Below are positions 1-5,514 of a stretch of DNA of 9,355 nucleotides, piece after piece. This DNA is from Planctomycetota bacterium (lineage in GTDB: Bacteria; Planctomycetota; UBA1135; GCA-002686595). Positions within the stretch are counted from its first letter, which is position 1; each line of letters begins with the position of its first letter. The translations under genes and the position numbers were made by a program. The notes under the pieces were generated by a model. It saw only the letters and a program-made list of their open reading frames with translations, had not been told where the DNA came from and searched no databases. The stretch lies in NCBI GenBank assembly GCA_027623615.1, contig JAQBVH010000081.1:1-9355 (forward strand). The letters are read 5' to 3'.

Positions 1-1
1 C

Positions 2-931
2 GTGCTGAACGACGAGGTCGGCCGCGCGTCCGAGGGAGGGGTTGGCGGACAGGCCGCTGAAGCCGTCCGAGGCGCCGCACTTGACGCCGAGGACCAGCTC
101 GTCGAGCCCGACCTCGGTGCGCTGGGCCTGGTTGACCTGCGCGAACATGGCCTCGACGACCTCGATGCCCTTCGCGATCGCGTTCTTCGTGCCGCCGGAC
201 TCCTGCACGCCCATCCAGTGCACGGGCTTCTCCCAGGAGAGCCCGCCCTCGGTCTTGAGGTAGCGGCCGAGGGCCGAGAGGTTCGTCTTCTCGCACCCGA
301 GCTCGATGAAGATCACGCCGCCGACGTTGGGATGGTCGGCGTAGTTGGCGAGGGTCCGGAAGAGCACGTCGAGGTTCGTGCTGTCGTTGGTGCCGCAGCC
401 CTTGTTGTGCGGCAGCGACACGACGCCGTCGACGTTCGGGTACTTGCGCCGGTCGAGCTTCATCAGCTCGCAGATCATCGCGATCTGCAGGGCCTCGTGG
501 CTCGAGCACATGCTCGTTGGGACGATCAGGATCCAGTTGCGCGTGCCGACGCGTCCGTCGGGGCGGCGGTAACCCATGAAGGTCCCGCGCTCCGCGTCGA
601 TCACGTACTCGGGCGCCGGGTTGGCGAGATCCTCGGGCACCTCACGCACGACCGGCACCTCGTTCGACATGTTGTCGTGGGTGACGGGGTCGCCGACGGC
701 GATGCCCTGGGAGGTGCCGATCGGGGAGCCGTACTGGAGGACGAGCTCGCCTGCGGGGACGGCGCGGGTCGCGAAGCGATGACCGGGGGTGACCTGACCG
801 TTGATCGTGATCGTCTCGCCACCTCCGAGCTCGACGAGATCGCCAGGGGTCAGGGTCGACTTCACGACGGCGACGTTGTCGCCGGGCGAGACAAGGACGG
901 CCACGGCGGCCAGGGGTCGGGAGGTGCTCAT
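2..931 (-). CDS. UxaA-family sugar-acid dehydratase (altronate/galactarate type), 3' end off window
   Basis: The first 310 codons of a UxaA/GarD-type hydrolyase, a family that removes water from sugar acids such as D-altronate or galactarate to give 2-keto-3-deoxy acids in the cytoplasm. The N-terminal part (about residues 8-88) resembles the SAF domain, with GHRFA at 50-54 and YGSPIG at 67-72. The catalytic domain then begins with the family signature GYRRPDGRVGTRN (120-132), followed by PHNKGCG (174-180), LGCEKTN (211-217), QESGGT (243-248) and KCGASDGFSG (284-293). The Cys residues in these motifs are likely metal or Fe-S ligands. Family members are usually about 500 residues, so roughly 200 are missing past the window edge. 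The ATG follows the TAG of the upstream epimerase with no gap and no Shine-Dalgarno is seen, so translation is probably by coupled re-initiation. The exact substrate cannot be read from the sequence; L-fuconate-type or other aldonate substrates are possible. Confidence 0.9.
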   Translation of the reverse strand, partial: MSTSRPLAAVAVLVSPGDNVAVVKSTLTPGDLVELGGGETITINGQVTPGHRFATRAVPAGELVLQYGSPIGTSQGIAVGDPVTHDNMSNEVPVVREVPEDLANPAPEYVIDAERGTFMGYRRPDGRVGTRNWILIVPTSMCSSHEALQIAMICELMKLDRRKYPNVDGVVSLPHNKGCGTNDSTNLDVLFRTLANYADHPNVGGVIFIELGCEKTNLSALGRYLKTEGGLSWEKPVHWMGVQESGGTKNAIAKGIEVVEAMFAQVNQAQRTEVGLDELVLGVKCGASDGFSGLSANPSLGRAADLVVQH

Positions 932-1900
932 CTAGGCGTCGAGGTCGCGGGTGTCGAGGCGACCGTCCTCGTGCAGCTGGTGGAAGCGCTCCATCGTGTC
1001 GGCGATGCCGTGCTCGAGGGAGGTGTGCGGAAGGTCGGGGACTGCGCTCGTCAGCGCGGAGCCGTCGAGGGCAGGCGGGATCGGCAGCTCGGGTCCGTTC
1101 GCGTTCTGCGCGCCCTTGGCCAGCGGGTGCGCCCGGATCACCTCGAGGATGCGCGCGACCGGCACCGAGTCGCCGTGCAGGTTGTAGACGTGCGCGCCCT
1201 CGGGTCCACGCTCGGCGCAGGCGAGGAAGGCCGCGGCGGTGTCGGCCACGTAGTTGAAGTCGGTCGCGCCGCCGAAGGGGATCGTGTAGTCGCGCCCGAG
1301 CACCGCAGCCTTCATCGCGACGGTCGGTCCGCTGGTCAGCCCCTGGTCGCGGCCGACGCCGTACACCGTCAGGGGCCGCAGCCCGATGCTCGAGATGCCG
1401 TTGTCCTGCCAGTAGATGCGCGCGTTGCCCTCGTTCGCGCGCTTGAAGACGCCGTAGTGGGTCGTCGCCTCGGCCGGCGCGTGCTCGTTGGGCGGCGCCT
1501 CGCCCTCGGGCGGTCCATAGACCGCCGCGGAGCTGGCGTAGACGACGCGCTCGAGGCCCAGCTCGCGCGCGGCCTCGAACACATGCAGTGTCCCCAGGAC
1601 ATTGACCCGCGCTCCGAGCGCCGGGTCGGCCTTGCAGAAGGGCACCTGCAGGCCCGCGAGGTGCACGACGCGTGTGGCTGCGTGGGCTCCCAGCGCGTCG
1701 GTCACGGCGGTGGCGTCGGTGATGTCACCGCGCATGAAGCGGACGCGCGCGAGGGCTTCCTGGTCCAGCAGATCCCGCAGGCGGCGCGTGTCCTCACCGA
1801 GGTCGAACACGACCGGCGTGTCGCCGCGGTCGAGGACCTGCTTGGTGACCCATGCGCCGATGCACCCCAGGGCGCCGGTAAGGAACCAGGTCTGCGTCAT
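932..1900 (-). CDS. NAD(P)-dependent epimerase/dehydratase, extended SDR family
   Basis: A 322-residue cytoplasmic Rossmann-fold enzyme of the extended short-chain dehydrogenase class. The N-terminus carries a glycine-rich nucleotide loop, GALGCIG (9-15), with an acidic residue at the end of the second strand (VFDLG, 31-35), which favours NAD. Other landmarks are HLAGLQ (80-85), the active-site Ser region ASSAAVYG (122-129) and the catalytic YxxxK (Y149, K153). The length is normal for the family. I chose the ATG at 1900 rather than the in-frame ATG at 1957, because the Rossmann strand starts at once after it and the 19 extra residues look like upstream DNA read as protein. A TACACT -10-like box lies 7 nt upstream. 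Its stop codon touches the start of the UxaA-type dehydratase, so the pair probably acts in one sugar-acid pathway, either as dehydrogenase (uronate or erythronate type) or as epimerase. The substrate is unknown. Confidence 0.88.
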   Translation of the reverse strand: MTQTWFLTGALGCIGAWVTKQVLDRGDTPVVFDLGEDTRRLRDLLDQEALARVRFMRGDITDATAVTDALGAHAATRVVHLAGLQVPFCKADPALGARVNVLGTLHVFEAARELGLERVVYASSAAVYGPPEGEAPPNEHAPAEATTHYGVFKRANEGNARIYWQDNGISSIGLRPLTVYGVGRDQGLTSGPTVAMKAAVLGRDYTIPFGGATDFNYVADTAAAFLACAERGPEGAHVYNLHGDSVPVARILEVIRAHPLAKGAQNANGPELPIPPALDGSALTSAVPDLPHTSLEHGIADTMERFHQLHEDGRLDTRDLDA

Positions 1901-1907
1901 GGGGGAG

Positions 1908-1913
1908 AGTGTA
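1908..1913 (-). promoter_or_regulatory. Putative -10 element (TACACT) of the epimerase/UxaA operon
   Basis: TACACT on the minus strand lies 7 nt upstream of the epimerase ATG, which would put the transcription start within 1-2 nt of the start codon (leaderless mRNA). There is no Shine-Dalgarno sequence between it and the ATG. No convincing -35 hexamer is seen 16-18 bp upstream, so this is a suggestion only. Confidence 0.35.
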
Positions 1914-1972
1914 ACCGAGGCGTGAGCATGCCCGAGCTGCTGCGCAGACGCGCGCATGGGCGTGGTGTGGGT

Positions 1973-1978
1973 TAGGGT
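1973..1978 (+). promoter_or_regulatory. Putative weak -10 element (TAGGGT) of the thioredoxin-fold gene
   Basis: TAGGGT ends 8 nt before the ATG at 1987, and no Shine-Dalgarno sequence precedes that ATG. It mirrors the arrangement on the opposite strand, so the 86-bp spacer 1901-1986 would hold two divergent promoters. The hexamer is a poor match and no -35 box is visible. Confidence 0.2.
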
Positions 1979-1986
1979 GGGCGGCC

Positions 1987-2991
1987 ATGCTGCGTGCCAC
2001 CCTCTTCGCCCTCTCTCTCTGTCTCCCGTCGCTGGCTCGCGCTCAGGAGGTGGGCGACCCGGCTCCCGACCTGAAGGCTGACCACTGGTACAACTGGATC
2101 GGTGACGGCCCCACGATCGAGGGCCTGCGCGGCCGCACGATCCTGCTGCACTTCTTCCTGGTCAAGGAGCCGGAGAAGAACGCGTTCCTGGCCCTGTGCA
2201 AGTTCCACGAGGAGTACGCGGACAAGGGCCTGGTCATCCTGGCTGTCGGCGCGGAGGCCAAGGGCGTCGTGGGCCGCCTGCTCGACGACTACCCGCTGCC
2301 CTTCCCGGTCGGTGCAGGCAGCGGCGCCAAGGAGGCCTTCGGCATCAAGGGCGAGCGCGGTCAGGTCTTGATCGACCCGAGCGGCAACATCTTCTTCAAG
2401 GCCGACCTCGCCAACGGCGTCTGGAACGGCAAGTTGATGGGGGCCCTCAAGGGCAGCAAGCGCCTCGGCGAGCACGGCACCCTCGCTTACCGCCCGCAGG
2501 TCGAATACTCGAAGCGCTGGCGCTCGACCCTCGACGACCTCGCCGCCGGCGAGCTGTCCAGCGCGCTCAAGAAGATCGAGAACATCACCGAGAACGAGAA
2601 ATCGGACGAGGGGGACGTCCTCGAGGGCACGGACCTGCGCGCCGAGGTTCAGGCGCACGTGATCCACTTGAGGAGCCAGATCGAGGCCGAGCTCGAGCGC
2701 GGCGAAGCGCGCCTGGCGCAGGACGCCCTCGACGTTCTGGCCAAGGACCTCAAGCGTCACCCCTTCGGCGAGGAGCCGCTCGCGCGCCTCGCCGAGCTCG
2801 AGGGGGACGGCGACCACCAGAAGGAGCTCGAGGCTAGCGACGAGTACGAGAACCTCATCAGCAACTTCTGGGTGCGCGGCTTCACGAAGAACAAGGCCAA
2901 GTTCGAGGACCTAATCGACACCTACGCCGGCACGCACTCCGCCGCGAAGGCCGAGGACTGGATGACGCTGATCCTGACGCGGAAGTTCTGA
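1987..2991 (+). CDS. Exported thioredoxin-fold (TlpA/AhpC-like) protein lacking CxxC
   Basis: A 334-residue protein with a signal peptide (residues 1-20, hydrophobic LFALSLCLPSLA, likely cut after ARA). Next comes the usual start of a TlpA/AhpC-TSA domain, EVGDPAPDLK (21-30), then a thioredoxin-like beta strand TILLHFFL (51-58), a second strand GLVILAVGAE (81-90), and QVLIDPSGNIFFKAD (126-140), which holds the family's typical 'D..G' strand. Where a WCxxC site is expected after the first strand, the protein reads VKEPEKNAF, with no Cys. The only nearby Cys is C71. It is therefore probably not a disulfide oxidoreductase and may be a binding or scaffold domain. The C-terminal half (about 175-334) is helical, charged and unrecognised. 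The gene is alone on its strand, divergent from the epimerase operon and convergent with the selenoprotein. Its stop codon forms the first bases of a hairpin. Confidence 0.8.
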   Translation: MLRATLFALSLCLPSLARAQEVGDPAPDLKADHWYNWIGDGPTIEGLRGRTILLHFFLVKEPEKNAFLALCKFHEEYADKGLVILAVGAEAKGVVGRLLDDYPLPFPVGAGSGAKEAFGIKGERGQVLIDPSGNIFFKADLANGVWNGKLMGALKGSKRLGEHGTLAYRPQVEYSKRWRSTLDDLAAGELSSALKKIENITENEKSDEGDVLEGTDLRAEVQAHVIHLRSQIEAELERGEARLAQDALDVLAKDLKRHPFGEEPLARLAELEGDGDHQKELEASDEYENLISNFWVRGFTKNKAKFEDLIDTYAGTHSAAKAEDWMTLILTRKF

Positions 2992-3013
2992 GGGAGGCCG
3001 CAGGCCTCCCTCA
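2989..3013 (+). terminator. Hairpin terminator overlapping the stop codon
   Basis: A perfect 11-bp stem (TGAGGGAGGCC / GGCCTCCCTCA) with a GCA triloop. The TGA stop of the thioredoxin-fold gene is the first base triplet of the stem. It is very GC-rich and has no U-tract after it, so it is either a non-canonical intrinsic terminator or a 3'-end stabiliser. Confidence 0.6.
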
Positions 3014-3037
3014 CCCTCCCGCTGAGCGCGACACGGT

Positions 3038-3108
3038 TGTCGACCTCCGGGGGGGGGCACCCTACCCCCGGCACCCTACCCCCATCCGACTCCGTACCGA
3101 GGTCGACA
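3038..3108. repeat. 10-bp perfect inverted repeat with 51-bp loop
   Basis: TGTCGACCTC at 3038-3047 is the exact reverse complement of GAGGTCGACA at 3099-3108. The arms enclose the G-run and the tandem repeat. They could form a stem in RNA from either strand, and they compete with the small hairpin at 3029-3042. Confidence 0.6.
3056..3083. repeat. Tandem direct repeat, 2 x 14 bp
   Basis: GGCACCCTACCCCC occurs twice back to back, at 3056-3069 and 3070-3083, without mismatch. It sits inside the larger inverted repeat. The C-runs can also pair with the preceding G9 tract. Confidence 0.75.
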
Positions 3109-3122
3109 GTCAGCGGCGCCCG

Positions 3123-4550
3123 CTACCGGTCGCCGCCGCGGCGGCCCGAGGCACCCCTCCGCCGCGCCATCGCCGCCAGCTCCTCGCCCTCCAGGAACCC
3201 GCTCTTGTCCGCGTCCATGCGCTCGAACATCGCTCGGGCGCGTTCCGGGAGCTCCGCGCGGGAGACCTTGCCGTCGCCGTCGGCATCCAGGCGCTGCAGC
3301 ATCTCACGCGTGCCTGATTCACCCGCCGGTTCCCGGCCTTGAGGCTCCGGCGCCTGCCCCAGCTCCTCGGCCGACACCTCGCCGTCTCCGTTCTTGTCGA
3401 GCGCCTTCAGGCGCTCCGGAGCCTTGGCGATCTCCTCGGCCGAGAGCTTGCCGTCTCCGTTCGCGTCGAGCGCTTCCATGAGCGAGCTCTTGGGCCGGCG
3501 CGGGTTGGCGAGCTCCTCCACGATCGCCGCCTCGAGCTCATCGGGCTTGAACCCGCGTGGCCCCGTCTCTCCGGCGTAGGCGATCACGCCGCTCTTCGCG
3601 ACGAGGTACAGGCGATCCGGCCAGGCGCCGTAGGCCGCGTTGACCGAATCCTGCATGTCGTCGAGCAGCGCCGGGATCGGGATGCCCAGGTCGTCCACGC
3701 AGCGCACGCACACCTCCGCGCGTTCCGAGGCGTTGGTCGGGTCCTCGATGCCCTCGAAGCTGGAGGGGGCCATCGAGTCGAGGGCGTGCGCCTCCTTGAT
3801 GTAGACCATCAGGAACTCGACCCGGTCTCCGTACTCCTCGTAGAGCTGCGTCAGCCGACCGGCTGACGAACGGAAGGGAGGTCATGTGTAGCTGCCGAAG
3901 ACGAGCGCGACCGGCTTCTCGCCCACGAAGCTCGAGAGCTTGATCTTGCGCTGCCCGTCCTTGGCGAGGGCCAGCTCGAAGTCCGGCGCCGGACTGCCCG
4001 CGACTGGCGTGCCCTCGCGGGAGGGGCGACCCTCGAGCTCGCTCGCATCCAGGGTCCCGTCTCCGTTCTGGTCGACCAGCGTGAAGACGATCTCGAGGTC
4101 GGAGAGCTCGAGCCTGCCGTCACGGTCCCGGTCGAGGCTTCCACTGCGGCCGCGGCGACGTCCGCCCTCGCTCTCCGAGTCCGAGAGGCCGTGGACCACG
4201 CCGGCGGAGACCTCGAGGCTGTTCAACCAGGCCCGCCACTCGGTGCCCGTGACCTTGCCGTCCTTGTCGGCGTCGGCTGGAAGCAGGGATTCCCCGAGCA
4301 GCATGCGGCCGAAGTCCATCCCGCCCAAGCCGGCGAAGTCGTCCTCGGTCAGGACTCCGTCCGCGTTCGCGTCGTAGGCCGCGAACTTGGCCTTGCCGCG
4401 GGGGTACTCGGCTGCCGTGATCGTGCCGTCCTTGTCCTTGTCGTAGCGCTCTGCGAGCACCGGCCAGGCGTCGGAGGTCTCTCGGCTGCGCTGTGCGGCC
4501 AGGGGGCCGACGCAGAGCAGGCTCACCGTAAGCGTGAGGGTGGTGCGCAT
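3123..4550 (-). CDS. Exported selenoprotein: EF-hand / iodothyronine deiodinase-like fusion (Sec at TGA 3882-3884)
   Basis: One reading frame of 476 codons, interrupted by a single in-frame TGA (3884-3882) read here as selenocysteine 223, giving 475 residues. Residues 1-19 are a signal peptide (cleavage near LAA-Q). Five EF-hand-type loops follow, starting at D37, D60, D93, D140 and D160. About residues 183-350 form a deiodinase-like thioredoxin fold: PAPDFELAL, then VALVFGSYT-U-PPFR, then FLMVYIKEAH with H255. In human deiodinases the same positions read FGS(C/A)TUPPF and YIDEAH. Further along are CVRC (C281, C284), WPDRLYLV and GPRGFKPDEL. Four more EF-type loops start at D362, D385, D422 and D446 (the last degenerate, with S in place of an acidic residue). 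A SECIS-type hairpin lies 13 nt after the TGA. The start is set by GAAGGA at 4563-4558, 7 nt before the ATG. It is 3 nt downstream of a lactonase gene. Family knowledge suggests thiol/selenol redox or reductive dehalogenation in the envelope; the substrate is unknown. Confidence 0.9.
3849..3868 (-). promoter_or_regulatory. Putative bacterial SECIS element (selenocysteine insertion hairpin)
   Basis: On the mRNA, 13 nt after the UGA, the sequence CGUCAGCC-GGUC-GGCUGACG forms a perfect 8-bp stem with a 4-nt apical loop. The loop starts 21 nt after the UGA, inside the roughly 16-37 nt range known for bacterial SECIS elements. Its GGUC matches the GGUC in the apical loop of the E. coli fdhF element, where the G and U contact SelB. 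The hairpin lies within the coding frame (SSAGRLT). No tract of U follows, which speaks against a simple terminator. Confidence 0.82.
3882..3884 (-). other. In-frame UGA recoded as selenocysteine (Sec223)
   Basis: The TGA stands between FGSYT and PPFR, exactly where deiodinases carry Sec. The frame stays open for 252 more codons to a TAG at 3123-3125, and the conserved family sequence resumes at the very next codon. If translation stopped here, a 222-residue EF-hand protein without the redox centre would be released. Confidence 0.88.
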
Positions 4551-4553
4551 GGT

Positions 4554-5387
4554 TCAGTCCTTCAATCCGTACGCCCGGACGGCGGTTCCGCCCCAGAGCG
4601 CGCTCTTCTCGTCGTCCGTGAGGTCTGCGAAGTAGTCGGCCACGATGGCCTGCATCGGCCCGTACTCGCCCGACAGCCGGCAAACGGGCCAGTCGCTGCC
4701 GAACATCAATCGCTCGGGCCCGAAGGCCTCGAGCACCACGTCCAGGTAGGGGTGGAAGTCCTGGGGCCTCCAGTCGTTCCAGCGGGCCTCGGTGATCATC
4801 CCCGAGACCTTGCAGGTGAGATTCGCGCGCGTGCCCAGCTCGCGCATCTGCGTCGTCCAGGGCTCTAGCTCACCGCGACCGATGGTGGGCTTGGCGATGT
4901 GGTCGAGGACCATCGGCTGCTCTGGGAAGCGCGCCGTGAACTCCAGCGCTGCAGGGAGCTGCTGCGGATAGATCAGGACGTCGTAGACGAGACCACGCGC
5001 CGCGAGCTGCGCGACCCCTGCGCAGAAGTCCTCGCGCAGGAGGAAGCGCTCGTCCGGTTCGTCCTGCACGACGTGGCGCACACCCACCAGCTTGTCGTGG
5101 GCGCACAGCTCGTCGAGCTGCCCACCAAGCTCCGGTGAGCGCAGGTCGACCCAACCGACGACGCCCTTGAGGAACCCAAACTTCTCGGTCAACCCGAGCA
5201 TCCAGCGCGTCTCGTCCAGATCCTGGCGCGCCTGCACGACCACGGACCCATCGAGGCCATGCTCGTCGAGGTGTGGCTTCAGCTCCTCGGGCCCGTAGTC
5301 GGTCGCGAGGACCTGCATGTCCTCGGTGATCCAGCCGTAGCGCTCGGGGTCGTAGTCCCAGAAGTGTTGGTGCGCGTCGATTCGCAT
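4554..5387 (-). CDS. Amidohydrolase-fold lactonase (L-fucono/rhamnono-lactonase type, COG3618-like)
   Basis: A 277-residue cytoplasmic TIM-barrel hydrolase of the amidohydrolase-2 superfamily. The N-terminus MRIDAHQHFWDY gives the HxH metal motif (H6, H8). Further landmarks are VQARQ (51-55), VGVRHVVQDEPDE (101-113, with H105), VLDHIAKP (160-167, with H163), CKVSG (192-196) and the C-terminal metal-ligand motif FGSDWPV (229-235, with D232). This order is typical of L-fuconolactonase and L-rhamnonolactonase relatives, which open sugar lactones to aldonic acids, and the length fits. The ATG at 5387 is chosen because it begins the HxH strand; a frame extension up to 5465 has no family match. A TATGAT box lies 9 nt upstream. 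The selenoprotein gene starts 3 nt after its stop. The UxaA-type dehydratase on the same strand could use the acid product, though it is in another transcription unit. Actual substrate is inferred only. Confidence 0.85.
   Translation of the reverse strand: MRIDAHQHFWDYDPERYGWITEDMQVLATDYGPEELKPHLDEHGLDGSVVVQARQDLDETRWMLGLTEKFGFLKGVVGWVDLRSPELGGQLDELCAHDKLVGVRHVVQDEPDERFLLREDFCAGVAQLAARGLVYDVLIYPQQLPAALEFTARFPEQPMVLDHIAKPTIGRGELEPWTTQMRELGTRANLTCKVSGMITEARWNDWRPQDFHPYLDVVLEAFGPERLMFGSDWPVCRLSGEYGPMQAIVADYFADLTDDEKSALWGGTAVRAYGLKD
4558..4563 (-). promoter_or_regulatory. Shine-Dalgarno (GAAGGA) of the selenoprotein gene
   Basis: GAAGGA lies within the last codons of the lactonase gene, 7 nt before the selenoprotein ATG at 4550. 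It fixes that start and supports translation from a shared mRNA. Confidence 0.7.
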
Positions 5388-5396
5388 GACCCGGTC

Positions 5397-5402
5397 ATCA
5401 TA
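5397..5402 (-). promoter_or_regulatory. Putative -10 element (TATGAT) of the lactonase-selenoprotein operon
   Basis: TATGAT on the minus strand is five-sixths of the consensus -10 box. It is 9 nt upstream of the lactonase ATG, so the 5' leader would be only about 3 nt. No good -35 box is seen 17 bp upstream, and no Shine-Dalgarno lies between box and ATG. Confidence 0.42.
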
Positions 5403-5467
5403 GGAGAGTGCGCCACGGGTGCAGACTCCGAGCCGGCGCACCGTCAGGTGCGGCGCCAACAACACCC

Positions 5468-5486
5468 ACGCCTCCGCAGGAGGCGT
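5468..5486 (-). terminator. Second 3' hairpin downstream of the sialidase-like gene
   Basis: A perfect 8-bp stem (ACGCCTCC / GGAGGCGT) around a 3-nt loop (GCA on the plus strand, TGC in the transcript). It directly follows the hairpin at 5487-5509 in the direction of transcription. The transcript after it reads GTGGGTGTTGTTGG, only mildly U-rich. Confidence 0.5.
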
Positions 5487-5509
5487 AGGCGGCCCCAGCG
5501 GGGTCGCCT
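5487..5509 (-). terminator. First 3' hairpin downstream of the sialidase-like gene
   Basis: A 10-bp stem with one mismatched DNA position (plus-strand G5492 opposite T5504, A opposite C in the transcript) around a 3-nt loop, starting 5 nt after the TAG at 5517-5515. Together with the next hairpin it forms a tandem pair that probably ends the sigma-factor operon. Confidence 0.5.
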
Positions 5510-5514
5510 AGCTG

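Larger units (their letters stand above)
3014..3122. other. Spacer between convergent genes, rich in repeats and hairpins
   Basis: A noncoding stretch between two converging genes. It holds a small hairpin (CGACA/TGTCG, 3029-3042), a long-range 10-bp inverted repeat (3038-3047 with 3099-3108), a run of nine G (3049-3057) and a 14-bp tandem repeat. It probably ends transcription from both sides. No small gene is evident. Confidence 0.55.

Noticed and set aside
1901..1957. Upstream ATG at 1957 as the epimerase start
   Set aside because: It would add 19 residues before the Rossmann strand with no family support and would run through the likely promoter.
2..1975. A 657-codon open frame on the plus strand
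   Set aside because: It is antisense to the UxaA-type gene and the epimerase, both of which have clear family motifs. The frame stays open because stop codons are rare at this GC content, and its product shows no recognisable domain.
1972..2817. A 281-codon minus-strand open frame
   Set aside because: It is antisense to the thioredoxin-fold gene and its product resembles no family; the plus-strand product has a signal peptide and recognisable strands.
3360..3475. Repeated DNA segments in the selenoprotein gene as a CRISPR or satellite repeat
   Set aside because: The similarity (CTCCTCGGCCGA, GCCGTCTCCGTT) comes from repeated EF-hand codons in one frame, with irregular spacing and no spacers.
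3123..3809. A separate 228-residue gene starting at the Met at 3809
   Set aside because: It is the in-frame continuation of the gene from 4550. It would start in the middle of a conserved strand (FLMVYIKEAH) and has no Shine-Dalgarno; the 24 codons before it carry the conserved PPF signature.
3849..3868. The hairpin as an intrinsic terminator of the 222-codon frame
   Set aside because: No U-tract follows, it lies inside a conserved coding region, and its loop and spacing match a SECIS element.
3882..3884. TGA as a true stop, pseudogene mutation or sequencing error
   Set aside because: The codon is exactly the family's Sec position, a SECIS-type hairpin follows, there is no other lesion in the frame, and downstream motifs are intact. 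It remains possible in principle until selA-D are found.
5388..5465. Upstream start for the lactonase at 5465
   Set aside because: The added residues have no match to the family, which begins with the metal-binding HxH strand, and they cover the TATGAT box.
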